Shown one piece after another: positions 1 to 7,573 of a DNA stretch of 51,538 bases (the stretch's first letter is position 1; every line of letters begins with the position of its first letter). The stretch is from NCBI GenBank assembly GCA_024683955.1, contig JAIKXS010000032.1, positions 1-51,538 of the forward strand. The letters run 5' to 3'. The stretch comes from Desulfovibrio sp. Lineage in GTDB: Bacteria > Desulfobacterota > Desulfovibrionia > Desulfovibrionales > Desulfovibrionaceae. Under the pieces are notes generated by a model. The model was given only the letters and a program-made list of their open reading frames with translations. It was not told the DNA's origin and made no database searches. The translations under genes and the position numbers were made by a program.

Positions 1-2
1 TA

Positions 3-779
3 TCAAAAAGACTTAAAAATGCAAGCATAATAAATAATGAACTAAAAGAAAAGATAAATTATCTTTATGAATCAATATCTAAAGATAAAAATATGATTTC
101 TGTTTTAAACGAAGAAAATGCATTTCTTAAAAATGAGTTAACGGAAGAAAAAGAGAAACACCTCCAAAATATGGTAGAATTGCATACTAAGATAAACAAT
201 TTTCTTGCGCAGTCAAACAGTATTAAAAAAGACCTTTTGCGTGAAATTCAGCAGGAAATGAAAAAACGTGGCTTTCCGACAGCTGTTGATGAGGAGAATG
301 GCGTCCTGCGCTTTGCGGACAGTATCCTGTTTCAGAGCGGGGAGTATCAGCTGTCGGAGAAGGGTACTGCCGTGCTGAAAGAGCTGGCCGAGGTGCTTCA
401 GAGCCGTCTTCCGGGCTTTGTCTGGCAGAGAAAGGGCGATACGTTTTTTTGTCCCAGAAAGGCCTGCCTGGAAGCCGTGTATGTGGAAGGGCATACGGAC
501 AAAAGGCCCGTGCAGGGGAATCTCAAAGGCGGGATCCGCTCCAACTTTGAGCTTTCGTCAGCCCGTGCCCTCTCCACCTACAAGATTCTCGCAAGCCATG
601 AGGCCCTTAACGGATTTGTTAACGGCAGAGGGGAAAAACTTCTTGGCGTGTGTGGTTATGGCGAGTCAAGACCCATACGCCCGGGGGATAACGAGGATGA
701 CCTCAGCGCAAACCGTCGTATCGATTTGCGTTTTCTCATGGAGGCGCCACGACTTGATACATTGGGGGATCTTGAATGA
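3..779 (+). CDS. OmpA/MotB-type C-terminal domain protein, 5' end missing
   Basis: The reading frame is open to the left edge, so the gene begins outside the window; 258 codons are visible. The first 85 or so residues are Lys/Glu/Asn-rich and look like a coiled coil. The rest is an OmpA-like peptidoglycan-binding fold: ILFQSGEYQLSEKG, then VEGHTDKRP, an SSARALSTYKIL helix and a closing NRRIDLRF segment. Family knowledge: such domains anchor outer-membrane or stator proteins to the cell wall. No transmembrane segment is visible, but the missing N-terminus could hold one, so a MotB-like stator or a Zorya ZorB-like protein cannot be excluded. Odd feature: base composition is very A+T-rich up to about position 260 and then becomes GC-rich at the start of the OmpA domain. 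Confidence 0.8.
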   Translation, partial: SKRLKNASIINNELKEKINYLYESISKDKNMISVLNEENAFLKNELTEEKEKHLQNMVELHTKINNFLAQSNSIKKDLLREIQQEMKKRGFPTAVDEENGVLRFADSILFQSGEYQLSEKGTAVLKELAEVLQSRLPGFVWQRKGDTFFCPRKACLEAVYVEGHTDKRPVQGNLKGGIRSNFELSSARALSTYKILASHEALNGFVNGRGEKLLGVCGYGESRPIRPGDNEDDLSANRRIDLRFLMEAPRLDTLGDLE

Positions 780-1093
780 TCCTTCCCGTGAATGCTCTGC
801 GCGTTTTTCCACATTTTTTTCTTGTGGCGGGACCGCATGGCCCTTTGGAACGGTTGCACGCCTGGATGTTTTGGCTTGCATAACAACTGAAAAGCGTCGA
901 TGTCGTGAATATCGGACAATGTTTTCTTGAAGGTTGTTCCTTGCTGACAGACATGCTATCGGCATCAGATAGAGTGTTGGACGTCTTAGTTAGGAAAAAA
1001 AACGTTTTTATTTTGAAAAAAAACTGCATCATTTTATGTATAATTACAATCTTTTATACTCGTATTTGTACCTTTGTGTTATAAGGTAATATT
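780..1093. other. Intergenic region, A+T-rich right half
   Basis: No credible gene. The left half has the GC-rich composition of the OmpA domain before it; from about 980 the sequence becomes A+T-rich like the glycosyltransferase gene that follows. It contains a perfect TATAAT but no clear terminator for the upstream gene. Confidence 0.6.
1013..1044 (+). promoter_or_regulatory. Possible sigma-70 promoter for the GT2 gene
   Basis: TATAAT at 1039-1044 lies 49 bp upstream of the glycosyltransferase start. The nearest -35-like element, TTGAAA at 1013-1018, is 20 bp away, longer than the preferred 17 bp, so only the -10 element is well supported. Confidence 0.4.
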
Positions 1094-2074
1094 ATGCCAG
1101 ATCCAATCCTCAATATTACAATACCTGTATTTAATAGATACTATTTAACACAAAAAACTATTATAGCATTAAATAAAGTTAATAAAAAAATACCTTTTGT
1201 TATAACTGTTGTCGACAATGGAAGTGATCATGATCTTCGGGAGAAACTTAAAGAATTTAAAAAAAACGGGCTCATAGACAACTTGTTTTTATTAGATAAG
1301 AATATGGGAGTTGCCTGTGCATGCAATGTTGGATGGCAAGCTGTTGATGCGCCGTTTTACATGAAATTAGATAACGATATGGTCGCCAAAACAACTGACT
1401 GTATAGAAAAACTTTTTCAACTTTGGAGTTATGGAAAACCCTTGTCCACATTAGGACCTGCAATTTTCGACTCGTGGATGACAAAAAATCCGGGTGCCAT
1501 CCACACACCCCATGGAGATCTTGGTATCTGCTCAGAAAATCTTCCGGGCGGAGCCATTATCATACCCAAAAGTGTTTCTGATCGTATAGGATATTGGAAT
1601 GAGGAATATGGCTTGTATGGTGGTGAAGACGGTGATTACGGATTGCGAATGCTTGCCGTAAACCTTCCGCAGTATTATTTCAAAATGAATGATTTTTTTG
1701 AACATAAAGGCATGTGGGAAAATGAAGAATATGAAGGCACAGATCTAAATAAAAAATATGAATACAACAAACTTTTTAAAGAAAAAAATGGAGACATTGG
1801 TTTATATACAATAAATGCTTGCTTATACAGCTTATGTATACGAAATTACAAAATATTACCTAGGCATAAAATAACAAAAATCGTAGATTATCATGTAACT
1901 CTTGAAGAAAAAGAGGAATATAAAAAAATTTTTTCTGCACTGAAAAAAAGTCAGCGTATCATAACTGAAAATTATAAGAAAAAAAAGAATTTATCATTGC
2001 TTCTAGACAGCTCTGCAACATTTCTCCGCAATATCTGGTCTCGCATAGAAAAAAACACCAACAACGATATATGA
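1094..2074 (+). CDS. GT2-family glycosyltransferase
   Basis: A 326-residue soluble protein with a GT-A fold of family 2. It starts with NITIPVFNRYYLTQKTI, followed by TVVDNGSD for the nucleotide-sugar site, the NMGVACACNVGW segment, and the metal-binding DxD-type motif in KLDNDM near residue 95. GGEDGDYGLR in the middle is the usual acidic acceptor/catalytic region. It would transfer a sugar from a nucleotide donor; the acceptor is unknown. AAGG a few bases before ATG serves as a weak Shine-Dalgarno. The gene is much more A+T-rich than the genome average seen in the rest of the window, which suggests transfer or a fast-evolving surface-sugar locus. The neighbour downstream is a flagellin-like protein, a possible acceptor (inference only). 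Confidence 0.85.
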   Translation: MPDPILNITIPVFNRYYLTQKTIIALNKVNKKIPFVITVVDNGSDHDLREKLKEFKKNGLIDNLFLLDKNMGVACACNVGWQAVDAPFYMKLDNDMVAKTTDCIEKLFQLWSYGKPLSTLGPAIFDSWMTKNPGAIHTPHGDLGICSENLPGGAIIIPKSVSDRIGYWNEEYGLYGGEDGDYGLRMLAVNLPQYYFKMNDFFEHKGMWENEEYEGTDLNKKYEYNKLFKEKNGDIGLYTINACLYSLCIRNYKILPRHKITKIVDYHVTLEEKEEYKKIFSALKKSQRIITENYKKKKNLSLLLDSSATFLRNIWSRIEKNTNNDI

Positions 2075-2172
2075 TGATTCGGACCGTGTCATCCTTCATG
2101 CCTGAAGACCTGTTGAAAATAGCCGTGGGAATGCCGGGCAAAAAAAAAATGAAAAGAATATGCCTTTTACCC

Positions 2173-2199
2173 TAAACTCTTTTCTTGTTCGACCGATAT
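2173..2199 (+). promoter_or_regulatory. Sigma-28 (FliA) type promoter
   Basis: TAAACTCT at 2173-2180, then exactly 11 bp, then ACCGATAT at 2192-2199. The enterobacterial FliA consensus is TAAAGTTT-N11-GCCGATAA, so the TAAA core, spacing and CCGATA core all match. It lies 71 bp upstream of the flagellin-like gene and points at it. Confidence 0.75.
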
Positions 2200-2270
2200 G
2201 CTTACCGATAGGACCATAAGGCACGGACGCCTTACTGTATTCCGTATACGCATAACCAGGGAGGGTTAGC

Positions 2271-2957
2271 ATGGCTGACACCACAAGTCTTGTAAAGAAT
2301 ACGGATTTTGCCGCTGAACTTTTACTCAACAAAGTCATGAACGGTCAGTACCGTACAGAAAACGGCAAGACCCTTACCATGGCAGGCAGAATTAACGCCT
2401 CAAAATTGGATTCGACCGCCAACACCTTCAATGTGCAGGCTGAAAACGTCGCCAAAGGATCAACCATCGCCGATGCGACGCAGGATGCCCTGACGGAAGT
2501 ACTTAATCTTGCCAAATCCTTACAGAACAGCGCCGCATCAATTACGGATTCTGAAGCGTTAAAAACCATGGCGGCGGCCTACAAGAGCGAGCTCGCAAAG
2601 CTGACGGCAACCGAAGTTGACGGCTTTGCAGTCCTTGGCGGAACAACGGGTGTTGATATGGGACTTGAGTCCGGCGAGCTTGATGTAGGGGTTGATGTGA
2701 CCGGTCTTGGCGGTTACAGCGATCTCAGCGGGGCGATCTCCAACATGGAATCCGGCACGGCGGTTACTGCATCATCTCTTGATGCCATTGTTTCCAATCT
2801 GTATGCGGCGGTGGCAGCCGCAGGTACAAAGGCAAGTGTGCTTGGAAACCGCTATGACACACTTAATGACATGGCATCCTCGTATAAAAATGCCTCGGAC
2901 TCCCAGGTGGTCACTGCAGGCGGGTCTCCGACATCGCTTCTGAACTCCCTTCTTTAG
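2271..2957 (+). CDS. Flagellin-like protein without canonical terminal domains
   Basis: A 228-residue, cysteine-free, Ala/Ser/Thr-rich protein without a signal peptide. Residues 45-115 resemble the flagellin D1 region (STANTFNVQAENVAKGSTIA, then DALTEVLNLAKSLQNSA and a LKTMAAAYKSELAKL helix leading to GFAVLGGTTG). The C-terminal part (LYAAVAAAGTKASVLGNRYD) resembles the returning flagellin helix. The usual N-terminal D0 start (MSLVINTN-like) and the C-terminal D0 end are absent, so it may not polymerise as an ordinary filament subunit. GGAGGG before ATG gives the start. The sigma-28 type promoter upstream independently places it in the late flagellar regulon. It could be a minor flagellin, a cap or junction protein, or a secreted relative; the exact role is not known to me. 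Confidence 0.6.
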   Translation: MADTTSLVKNTDFAAELLLNKVMNGQYRTENGKTLTMAGRINASKLDSTANTFNVQAENVAKGSTIADATQDALTEVLNLAKSLQNSAASITDSEALKTMAAAYKSELAKLTATEVDGFAVLGGTTGVDMGLESGELDVGVDVTGLGGYSDLSGAISNMESGTAVTASSLDAIVSNLYAAVAAAGTKASVLGNRYDTLNDMASSYKNASDSQVVTAGGSPTSLLNSLL

Positions 2958-3007
2958 CAGTTGCCTCGCTGCCGAATTGCTAAAAACGTTCTTCCTGGCG
3001 TATCAGC

Positions 3008-3039
3008 AGGCCCCCTGTTCGCACTTGCTGCGGGGGCCT
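3008..3039 (+). terminator. GC-rich hairpin after the flagellin-like gene
   Basis: AGGCCCCC (3008-3015) and GGGGGCCT (3032-3039) form a perfect 8-bp stem around a 16-nt loop, 50 bp beyond the stop codon. There is no T-tract after it, so it may be a weak or Rho-assisted terminator or an RNA-stabilising 3' hairpin. Confidence 0.4.
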
Positions 3040-3266
3040 TCAGGTCTTGCGGCAGAAAACGCGTTTATTGGTATTTCATCCGTGGGGACGATATAACGGA
3101 GCCGTCTGCTTCTCTTTGCAGATATGTGCCTCTGAGAATTTTCCTGAGAGTGGAATTCTTGCGTTGTACCCTTTTTTCTTTGCCCGAAAACGTCTTCTCT
3201 TCTCCCTGGTAGGCATTTTTTCCGGCAGACCAGTTTCTGTTGTCCTATAATGGTCAATTACCAAGC

Positions 3267-3300
3267 AAAAGCCGTGATATCTTCTGATATTGCGGCTTTT
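3267..3300. terminator. Strong bidirectional intrinsic terminator
   Basis: A 15-bp stem, AAAAGCCGTGATATC with GATATTGCGGCTTTT (two wobble pairs), and a four-base TTCT loop; A4 on one side and T4 on the other, so it can work on both strands. No gene ends close to it, so the transcript it stops is unidentified. Confidence 0.7.
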
Positions 3301-3700
3301 CTGATGTGTCGGCGCAGGGGATCGTCGGTGGATGCACGTCCTGAATTCTGACGTCGTCGCCAGTCCTCATGGGAAAGACTCCCGCCTTCGAAGTCTGCGT
3401 ACTGACCGCCTCTTGTGCGCATTCTCTGTATTTCCATGGGGAATCGACGGGAGAATTGAGTCGCACCTCCTGTTCTCTGAGATCAGAGCCTGTTTTCCGC
3501 TGTCTCCCTTTCAACAGTTGCCCATATGTACGGGGCGACAATGCATAAGAAGGCTTTCATGGATGCAGGCAGAGCAAAGAGTCCTTGAAGAAACCTTTCC
3601 CTGACGGCGGCTGATGGGGCATGCGGGAGGTGTTATAGTGGCTTTCGGAACACGGGAGCCTGTCTCGAGAGGCAGTGCGAGGTCCTCTCTTCCTTTGGCA

Positions 3701-5380
3701 TCAGACCTCGGTTGTGGAAGAATCTGCAGAGGCGATCAGGTGCTTTGAAGAATGCGGGATACAGCGTTGGTAGATCGTGAGGAATGCTGTTTCGAGCTCA
3801 CGCGTAAAGCCCGCTACATCAAGGAGGGGGGAGGCCGTCATACGGGAACGCAGAGCTCTTCGCAGTCCAAGGAGCAGGGGCGTATTACGGGCAAGGCCAA
3901 GGGCAATATTGATGTAGTGCTCAACGGAATTGGCGGAAAGTTCTTCAAGATGAAGGGCACTGACGATGGCATGCCCCTGCCGTGCTATGACACTTTCCCC
4001 GGCAAGCGTTACAACGGGTACACCCATCCAGAGTGCATTGCAGCTTGTGATGCTTCCCGTAAAGGGAAAGGGATCAAGAGCAATGTCGACATCCGAATAT
4101 TCCTTCAGCATATCGCTTATTGAGGACCATCCGTGAAGCAGAAGACGTTCCCGTTCGACATGTCTCCGTTCAAAGGCACGAATGATGCGTTCGGTGCAGG
4201 CAGGATCGTGAAAGGCACGCCATTTTAGAAGAAGTCGGGAAGAGGGAATGGCACGCAGAATTTCAGCCCACGTATCAAGGAGCGGTCCGTTCAGCTTCAT
4301 AAGATTGTTCATGGAAGCAAATGTTACGTACCCGTTCCGGACACACGGAGGATTTTCAGAGACATCAGGCCCCTCTGCCAGGGGCTGATAGCAGAAACGC
4401 GGAACAGGAAGGCGGTAGATTGGTTCCACAAAATACTTTTCCATTCCGGGCGGGGCATGCCATTCATCAAGAAGAACAGCGTCCATCTCGGGCAGGCCGG
4501 TCGTTCCCCAATAACCAAGCCAGCTGAGCTGGCAGGGCGCTGGTTTTCTGGCAAAAACCGAAAGTCTTGTGCCACGTGTGAATCCGGCGAGATCAACAAG
4601 GCAGTCTATACGGTCACGACGGATAATGTCTTCGAATGCGTCGTCAGATTCTTCGTATACCGTCCTGTATACCGATCTGCGTTTAATGATGGACGCAATG
4701 GGATTATCATCGTCCTTCGCCGTGTTGTATGCGTAGATTTCAAAGCGCTCGCTGTCGTGCGCCTGGAGTATCCCACGGATGAAAAAGCCCACGGGATGCA
4801 CTTTGAAATCAGGGGACACATACCCGATACGAAGTTTTCTTCCCAGACACGGGCTGGGCGTGAGGGGTTCCCTTTGTGAACGGGGCTGGGAGCGTGCCCA
4901 GAACTCAGCGAGAGAACGCTGCTTTCGCACGTTTTTGTGCGGACAGTAGCTCATATGAAAAAGCAGGGAGAGCAGTACTTCCCGGTGGGCTGGAAAAAGA
5001 CGCAGAAGGCGTTTTTCTATTTCGTTTGTGATGTCATGTGCGGCCGCTTCTGCAGCCAGCGTTCCAAGGCTGAAGAGGGCAGCCTGTTTATGCAAGACCG
5101 TCAGCTGCCCGTCTCCCTCGCAGCAATCCATAGCCTTGAGGAAGCAGTCTTCCGCGTCGGATAAAAAACCGCCTTTCTGGAGGGTTTCGCCGAGCATGAG
5201 GAGGGCGTCAGCATCTTTTTCCGCGAAAAAGCGCCCGATTGCAGGGACCGCTTCCTTTTGTGCGACAAAAAACGAGCCTTTCTCCATAAGACCGCGGATA
5301 CGCCGGTTCACTTCCAAAAAAGCCCTGTTCTGCAAGGATGGCGAATCCGTCGGGAGGGTGGGTGACGAAGTGGAGAGCAT
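3701..5380 (-). CDS. GT41 (SPINDLY/OGT-like) glycosyltransferase
   Basis: 559 residues from the ATG at 5380; the frame continues upstream but there it runs through the terminator of the flx operon and antisense to flxA, so the longer start is unlikely. Residues 40-130 are TPR-like helices (DADALLMLGETLQKGG, DAEDCFLKAM). From residue 181 comes the catalytic half: RIGYVSPDFKVHPVGFF with the conserved His, CLVDLAGFT, PCQLSWLGYWGTTGLPEMD, and the UDP-binding block DIALDPFPFTGSITSCNALW then GVPVVTL. The family transfers GlcNAc or other sugars to Ser/Thr of proteins in the cytoplasm; several bacterial members modify flagellins or adhesins. The flagellin-like gene lies 0.7 kb away, convergent. No Shine-Dalgarno is evident at the chosen start. 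Confidence 0.85.
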   Translation of the reverse strand: MLSTSSPTLPTDSPSLQNRAFLEVNRRIRGLMEKGSFFVAQKEAVPAIGRFFAEKDADALLMLGETLQKGGFLSDAEDCFLKAMDCCEGDGQLTVLHKQAALFSLGTLAAEAAAHDITNEIEKRLLRLFPAHREVLLSLLFHMSYCPHKNVRKQRSLAEFWARSQPRSQREPLTPSPCLGRKLRIGYVSPDFKVHPVGFFIRGILQAHDSERFEIYAYNTAKDDDNPIASIIKRRSVYRTVYEESDDAFEDIIRRDRIDCLVDLAGFTRGTRLSVFARKPAPCQLSWLGYWGTTGLPEMDAVLLDEWHAPPGMEKYFVEPIYRLPVPRFCYQPLAEGPDVSENPPCVRNGYVTFASMNNLMKLNGPLLDTWAEILRAIPSSRLLLKWRAFHDPACTERIIRAFERRHVERERLLLHGWSSISDMLKEYSDVDIALDPFPFTGSITSCNALWMGVPVVTLAGESVIARQGHAIVSALHLEELSANSVEHYINIALGLARNTPLLLGLRRALRSRMTASPLLDVAGFTRELETAFLTIYQRCIPHSSKHLIASADSSTTEV

Positions 5381-5547
5381 GTGGGGGATAGTACCTGAAA
5401 ACGATCTCAGTGTCTCTACGCGGAAGTGGCGGGGAGGGCGCCGAGAGCGCTGTTCTTTCCTGCGTTCGGGCCTGTTGGTGCCGGAGCCTGACAACGGGAT
5501 ATACCGTATAATTCCGTATGGGTCAGCGAAGAGAACGTGATGCGCGA

Positions 5548-5576
5548 CAAAAAAAAGGTGCGGCACAAGCCGCACC
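5548..5576 (-). terminator. Intrinsic terminator of the hdr-flx operon
   Basis: GGTGCGGC (5557-5564) and GCCGCACC (5569-5576) form a perfect 8-bp stem with a four-base loop; on the minus strand it is followed by eight T residues. It sits 13 bp past the flxA stop codon. Confidence 0.9.
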
Positions 5577-5588
5577 CGACGTCGATAC

Positions 5589-6476
5589 CTACAATTCGTT
5601 CGGAAGGCCCTGCAGCGTTTTCCAGCTGAAAACAGGCCCGTCAACACAGACGTAAAGCCCGCCAATATTGCAGCGTCCGCAGATGCCGATGCCGCACTTC
5701 ATGCGCTTTTCAAGAGTTGTGATGATGTGCTCAGGAGAAAAGCCCAGCTTTTCAAGCGTTTCAATGGTATATTTGATCATGACCGGCGGACCGCAGAGGA
5801 CAGCGACGGTATTCTCGGGCTGAGGCGCCAATTCCTCCAACACGGACGGAACCATGCCTGTTTTATGAGACCAGGATTCATCGGCCCTGTCCACGCAGAG
5901 TGTGCAGTCGAGATCCGACCGCGTAAGCCAGTCCGGAATGTCCTGCTTGAAGGCAAGATCGCCGGGCTTCCGTGCGCCGAAAAGAAGGTGAAGGCTTCCG
6001 TAGTTCTCTGCGTGTTCAAGTACGTGGAGCATGATTGTTCTGATCGGGGCAATGCCGATGCCGCCCGCGATGAAGAAGACATTCTTTCCGAACCAGTCTT
6101 TGTAGGGAAAAAAATTGCCAAGCGGAGCCCGTACCCCGACCGTTTCACCGACAGACAGACGGTGGATGGCTGCGGTCACTTCTCCCGCAAGCATCACGGA
6201 AAACTGAAGAAAGCGTTTTTCTGACGGCGGTGAACTGATGACAAAGGTTGCCTCGCCGGCACCGAACACGGACAGCTGCCCCACCTGTCCCGGTTCGAAG
6301 GTGAAGGACCGTTGCGCTTCATCATCGTTCAAGACAACGCGGATGGATTTAATTGTCGGGCTTTCCTCGATGATTTCGTGAACCGTGGCCAGCATCGGTG
6401 CATAGGCATTGGCGTGAGGAAGAAGAGGGCGAGGCGTAATGCCGTGTGGCATACGCGGATTGGTAATCGTGGTCAT
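5589..6476 (-). CDS. flxA: FlxA: FAD/NAD-binding subunit with [2Fe-2S] site
   Basis: 295 residues of the ferredoxin-NADP reductase/AsrB/DHOD-B type. An FAD-binding barrel (residues 30-130, ending in VISSPPSEKRFLQFSV and GVRAPLGNFF) is followed by an NAD-binding fold with GGIGIAPIR, and by CGPP near residue 225. The C-terminus has Cys-x4-Cys-x2-Cys-x7-Cys (in KCGIGICGRCNIGG and VCVDG) for a [2Fe-2S] cluster. In Desulfovibrio FlxA is the NADH-oxidising entry point of the FlxABCD-HdrABC complex. The ATG at 6476 overlaps the flxB stop (ATGA) and has GGAG upstream; the longer frame lacks these. Last gene of the operon, followed by a terminator. Confidence 0.9.
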   Translation of the reverse strand: MTTITNPRMPHGITPRPLLPHANAYAPMLATVHEIIEESPTIKSIRVVLNDDEAQRSFTFEPGQVGQLSVFGAGEATFVISSPPSEKRFLQFSVMLAGEVTAAIHRLSVGETVGVRAPLGNFFPYKDWFGKNVFFIAGGIGIAPIRTIMLHVLEHAENYGSLHLLFGARKPGDLAFKQDIPDWLTRSDLDCTLCVDRADESWSHKTGMVPSVLEELAPQPENTVAVLCGPPVMIKYTIETLEKLGFSPEHIITTLEKRMKCGIGICGRCNIGGLYVCVDGPVFSWKTLQGLPNEL

Positions 6477-7573
6477 TGGCCTGTCTCCTTGCTCTGCGTA
6501 CCGTGTGAGATCATGTCCTCCTCTTTGCCGAGAGCCGAGAGAAGAATGGCGCGTATATCTATTCCTGTCGGACAGTTGCTGACACATCGCCCGCAGCCGG
6601 AACAGGAGAAAACACCCCAGTTTTCTGGGTAGGTGGCGTATTTGTGGGAGATGCGGTTACGCATGCGCTCAGCCTTTTTCCTTCTCGGATTGTGTCCGCT
6701 CGCCTCGCGCGTGAAAAGACTCGACATGCAGTTGTCCCAGCTGCGCAGCCGTCTTCCTCCTTCCGCATGCGCGGGATCGCCCTCATCGGTGATGGTGAAA
6801 CAGTAACAGGTCGGGCAGAAATAGGTGCATGCGCCGCAGGAAATGCAGGCTTCGGTCCATCTGTTCCAGAAATCAAGGTCGCTGAAGCGTTCTGAAATCC
6901 GTTGCGGGGCGGTTTTGAGATCCGGAGCGCGTCCGAGACTCTGATAGGCCTTTTTTCTGGCCTCCTGCATGCTGGCGAGGCGGTCCTCTCCGTCCGGGAG
7001 AGCGCTTCGTTCGAGGAGGGAGCGTCCTTTTTCCGTGACGGACTGACAAAGATAGCCCCCCTCGATTTCCGTGAGCAGGACATCGGAGCCCTCGGGAGAA
7101 GAAGGCCCGCCCCCCACCCAGTGGCAGAAGCAGCTTTCGCAGCCCGTCGGACAGGTGAGGGTCAGTACGGTGAGCTCCTTGCGTCGTGCCGCGTAATACG
7201 GATCCTGATAAAGACCGTTGAGATAGGGGCGGTCGAGTACGGCAAAGCCCCTGGCATCACAGGGTCTTGTGGCAACGATCACGGTCGGCTGTGCAGTTAA
7301 GGTGTCATCAAGAACCATGACGTGCCTGTTCTGGTCTCCCTCGTCGGGCACACGTCTGCAGGTGAAGAGAACCTCGCACTGCGGAAGCACGGCCGCCTTG
7401 GGGGGAACAGTGCTTTTCAGCATGGTGAAGGGAAGACCCTCGTGCCATTCCTCAAAGACAACGGAAGAGCGGGCGCCGTTTTTTTCAACAGGCACGAGAA
7501 CCCGTTCCCTTTCGGCGAGGAAGGCGAGAAAGGCGGAGAGTGCGTCCTTCGCCAGAAACCGGTAGCAGTTCAT
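6473..7573 (-). CDS. flxB: FlxB: two-[4Fe-4S] ferredoxin-like subunit
   Basis: 366 residues, related to anaerobic sulfite reductase subunit A and similar electron-transfer proteins. Residues 1-200 carry a cysteine-rich middle (RPCDARGF, CPTGCESCFC) and the C-terminal third has two ferredoxin-type clusters: CISCGACTYFCPTCYC and CSGCGRCVSNCP. It is expected to pass electrons from FlxA towards FlxC/FlxD. The preceding gene stops in TGATG, which overlaps the ATG at 7573; GAGGGA lies at good distance. An in-frame ATG two codons earlier is too close to that Shine-Dalgarno. It overlaps flxA by four bases. Confidence 0.85.
   Translation of the reverse strand: MNCYRFLAKDALSAFLAFLAERERVLVPVEKNGARSSVVFEEWHEGLPFTMLKSTVPPKAAVLPQCEVLFTCRRVPDEGDQNRHVMVLDDTLTAQPTVIVATRPCDARGFAVLDRPYLNGLYQDPYYAARRKELTVLTLTCPTGCESCFCHWVGGGPSSPEGSDVLLTEIEGGYLCQSVTEKGRSLLERSALPDGEDRLASMQEARKKAYQSLGRAPDLKTAPQRISERFSDLDFWNRWTEACISCGACTYFCPTCYCFTITDEGDPAHAEGGRRLRSWDNCMSSLFTREASGHNPRRKKAERMRNRISHKYATYPENWGVFSCSGCGRCVSNCPTGIDIRAILLSALGKEEDMISHGTQSKETGQ

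Larger units (their letters stand above)
2958..3700. other. Long non-coding stretch with two hairpins
   Basis: 743 bp without a credible protein gene: the open frames here are short, mutually overlapping and lack family features or ribosome-binding sites. It holds a GC-rich hairpin soon after the flagellin-like gene and a very strong hairpin at 3267-3300. A TATAAT at 3246-3251 has no good -35. A small RNA or a decayed gene is possible. Confidence 0.5.

Noticed and set aside
3-779. Assignment of the OmpA-domain gene to a Zorya defence system
   Set aside because: Only the C-terminal domain is compatible; no membrane segment or partner genes are visible in the window.
3246-3251. TATAAT as a promoter for a short RNA
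   Set aside because: No -35 at 16-18 bp, and only about 40 nt remain before the terminator.
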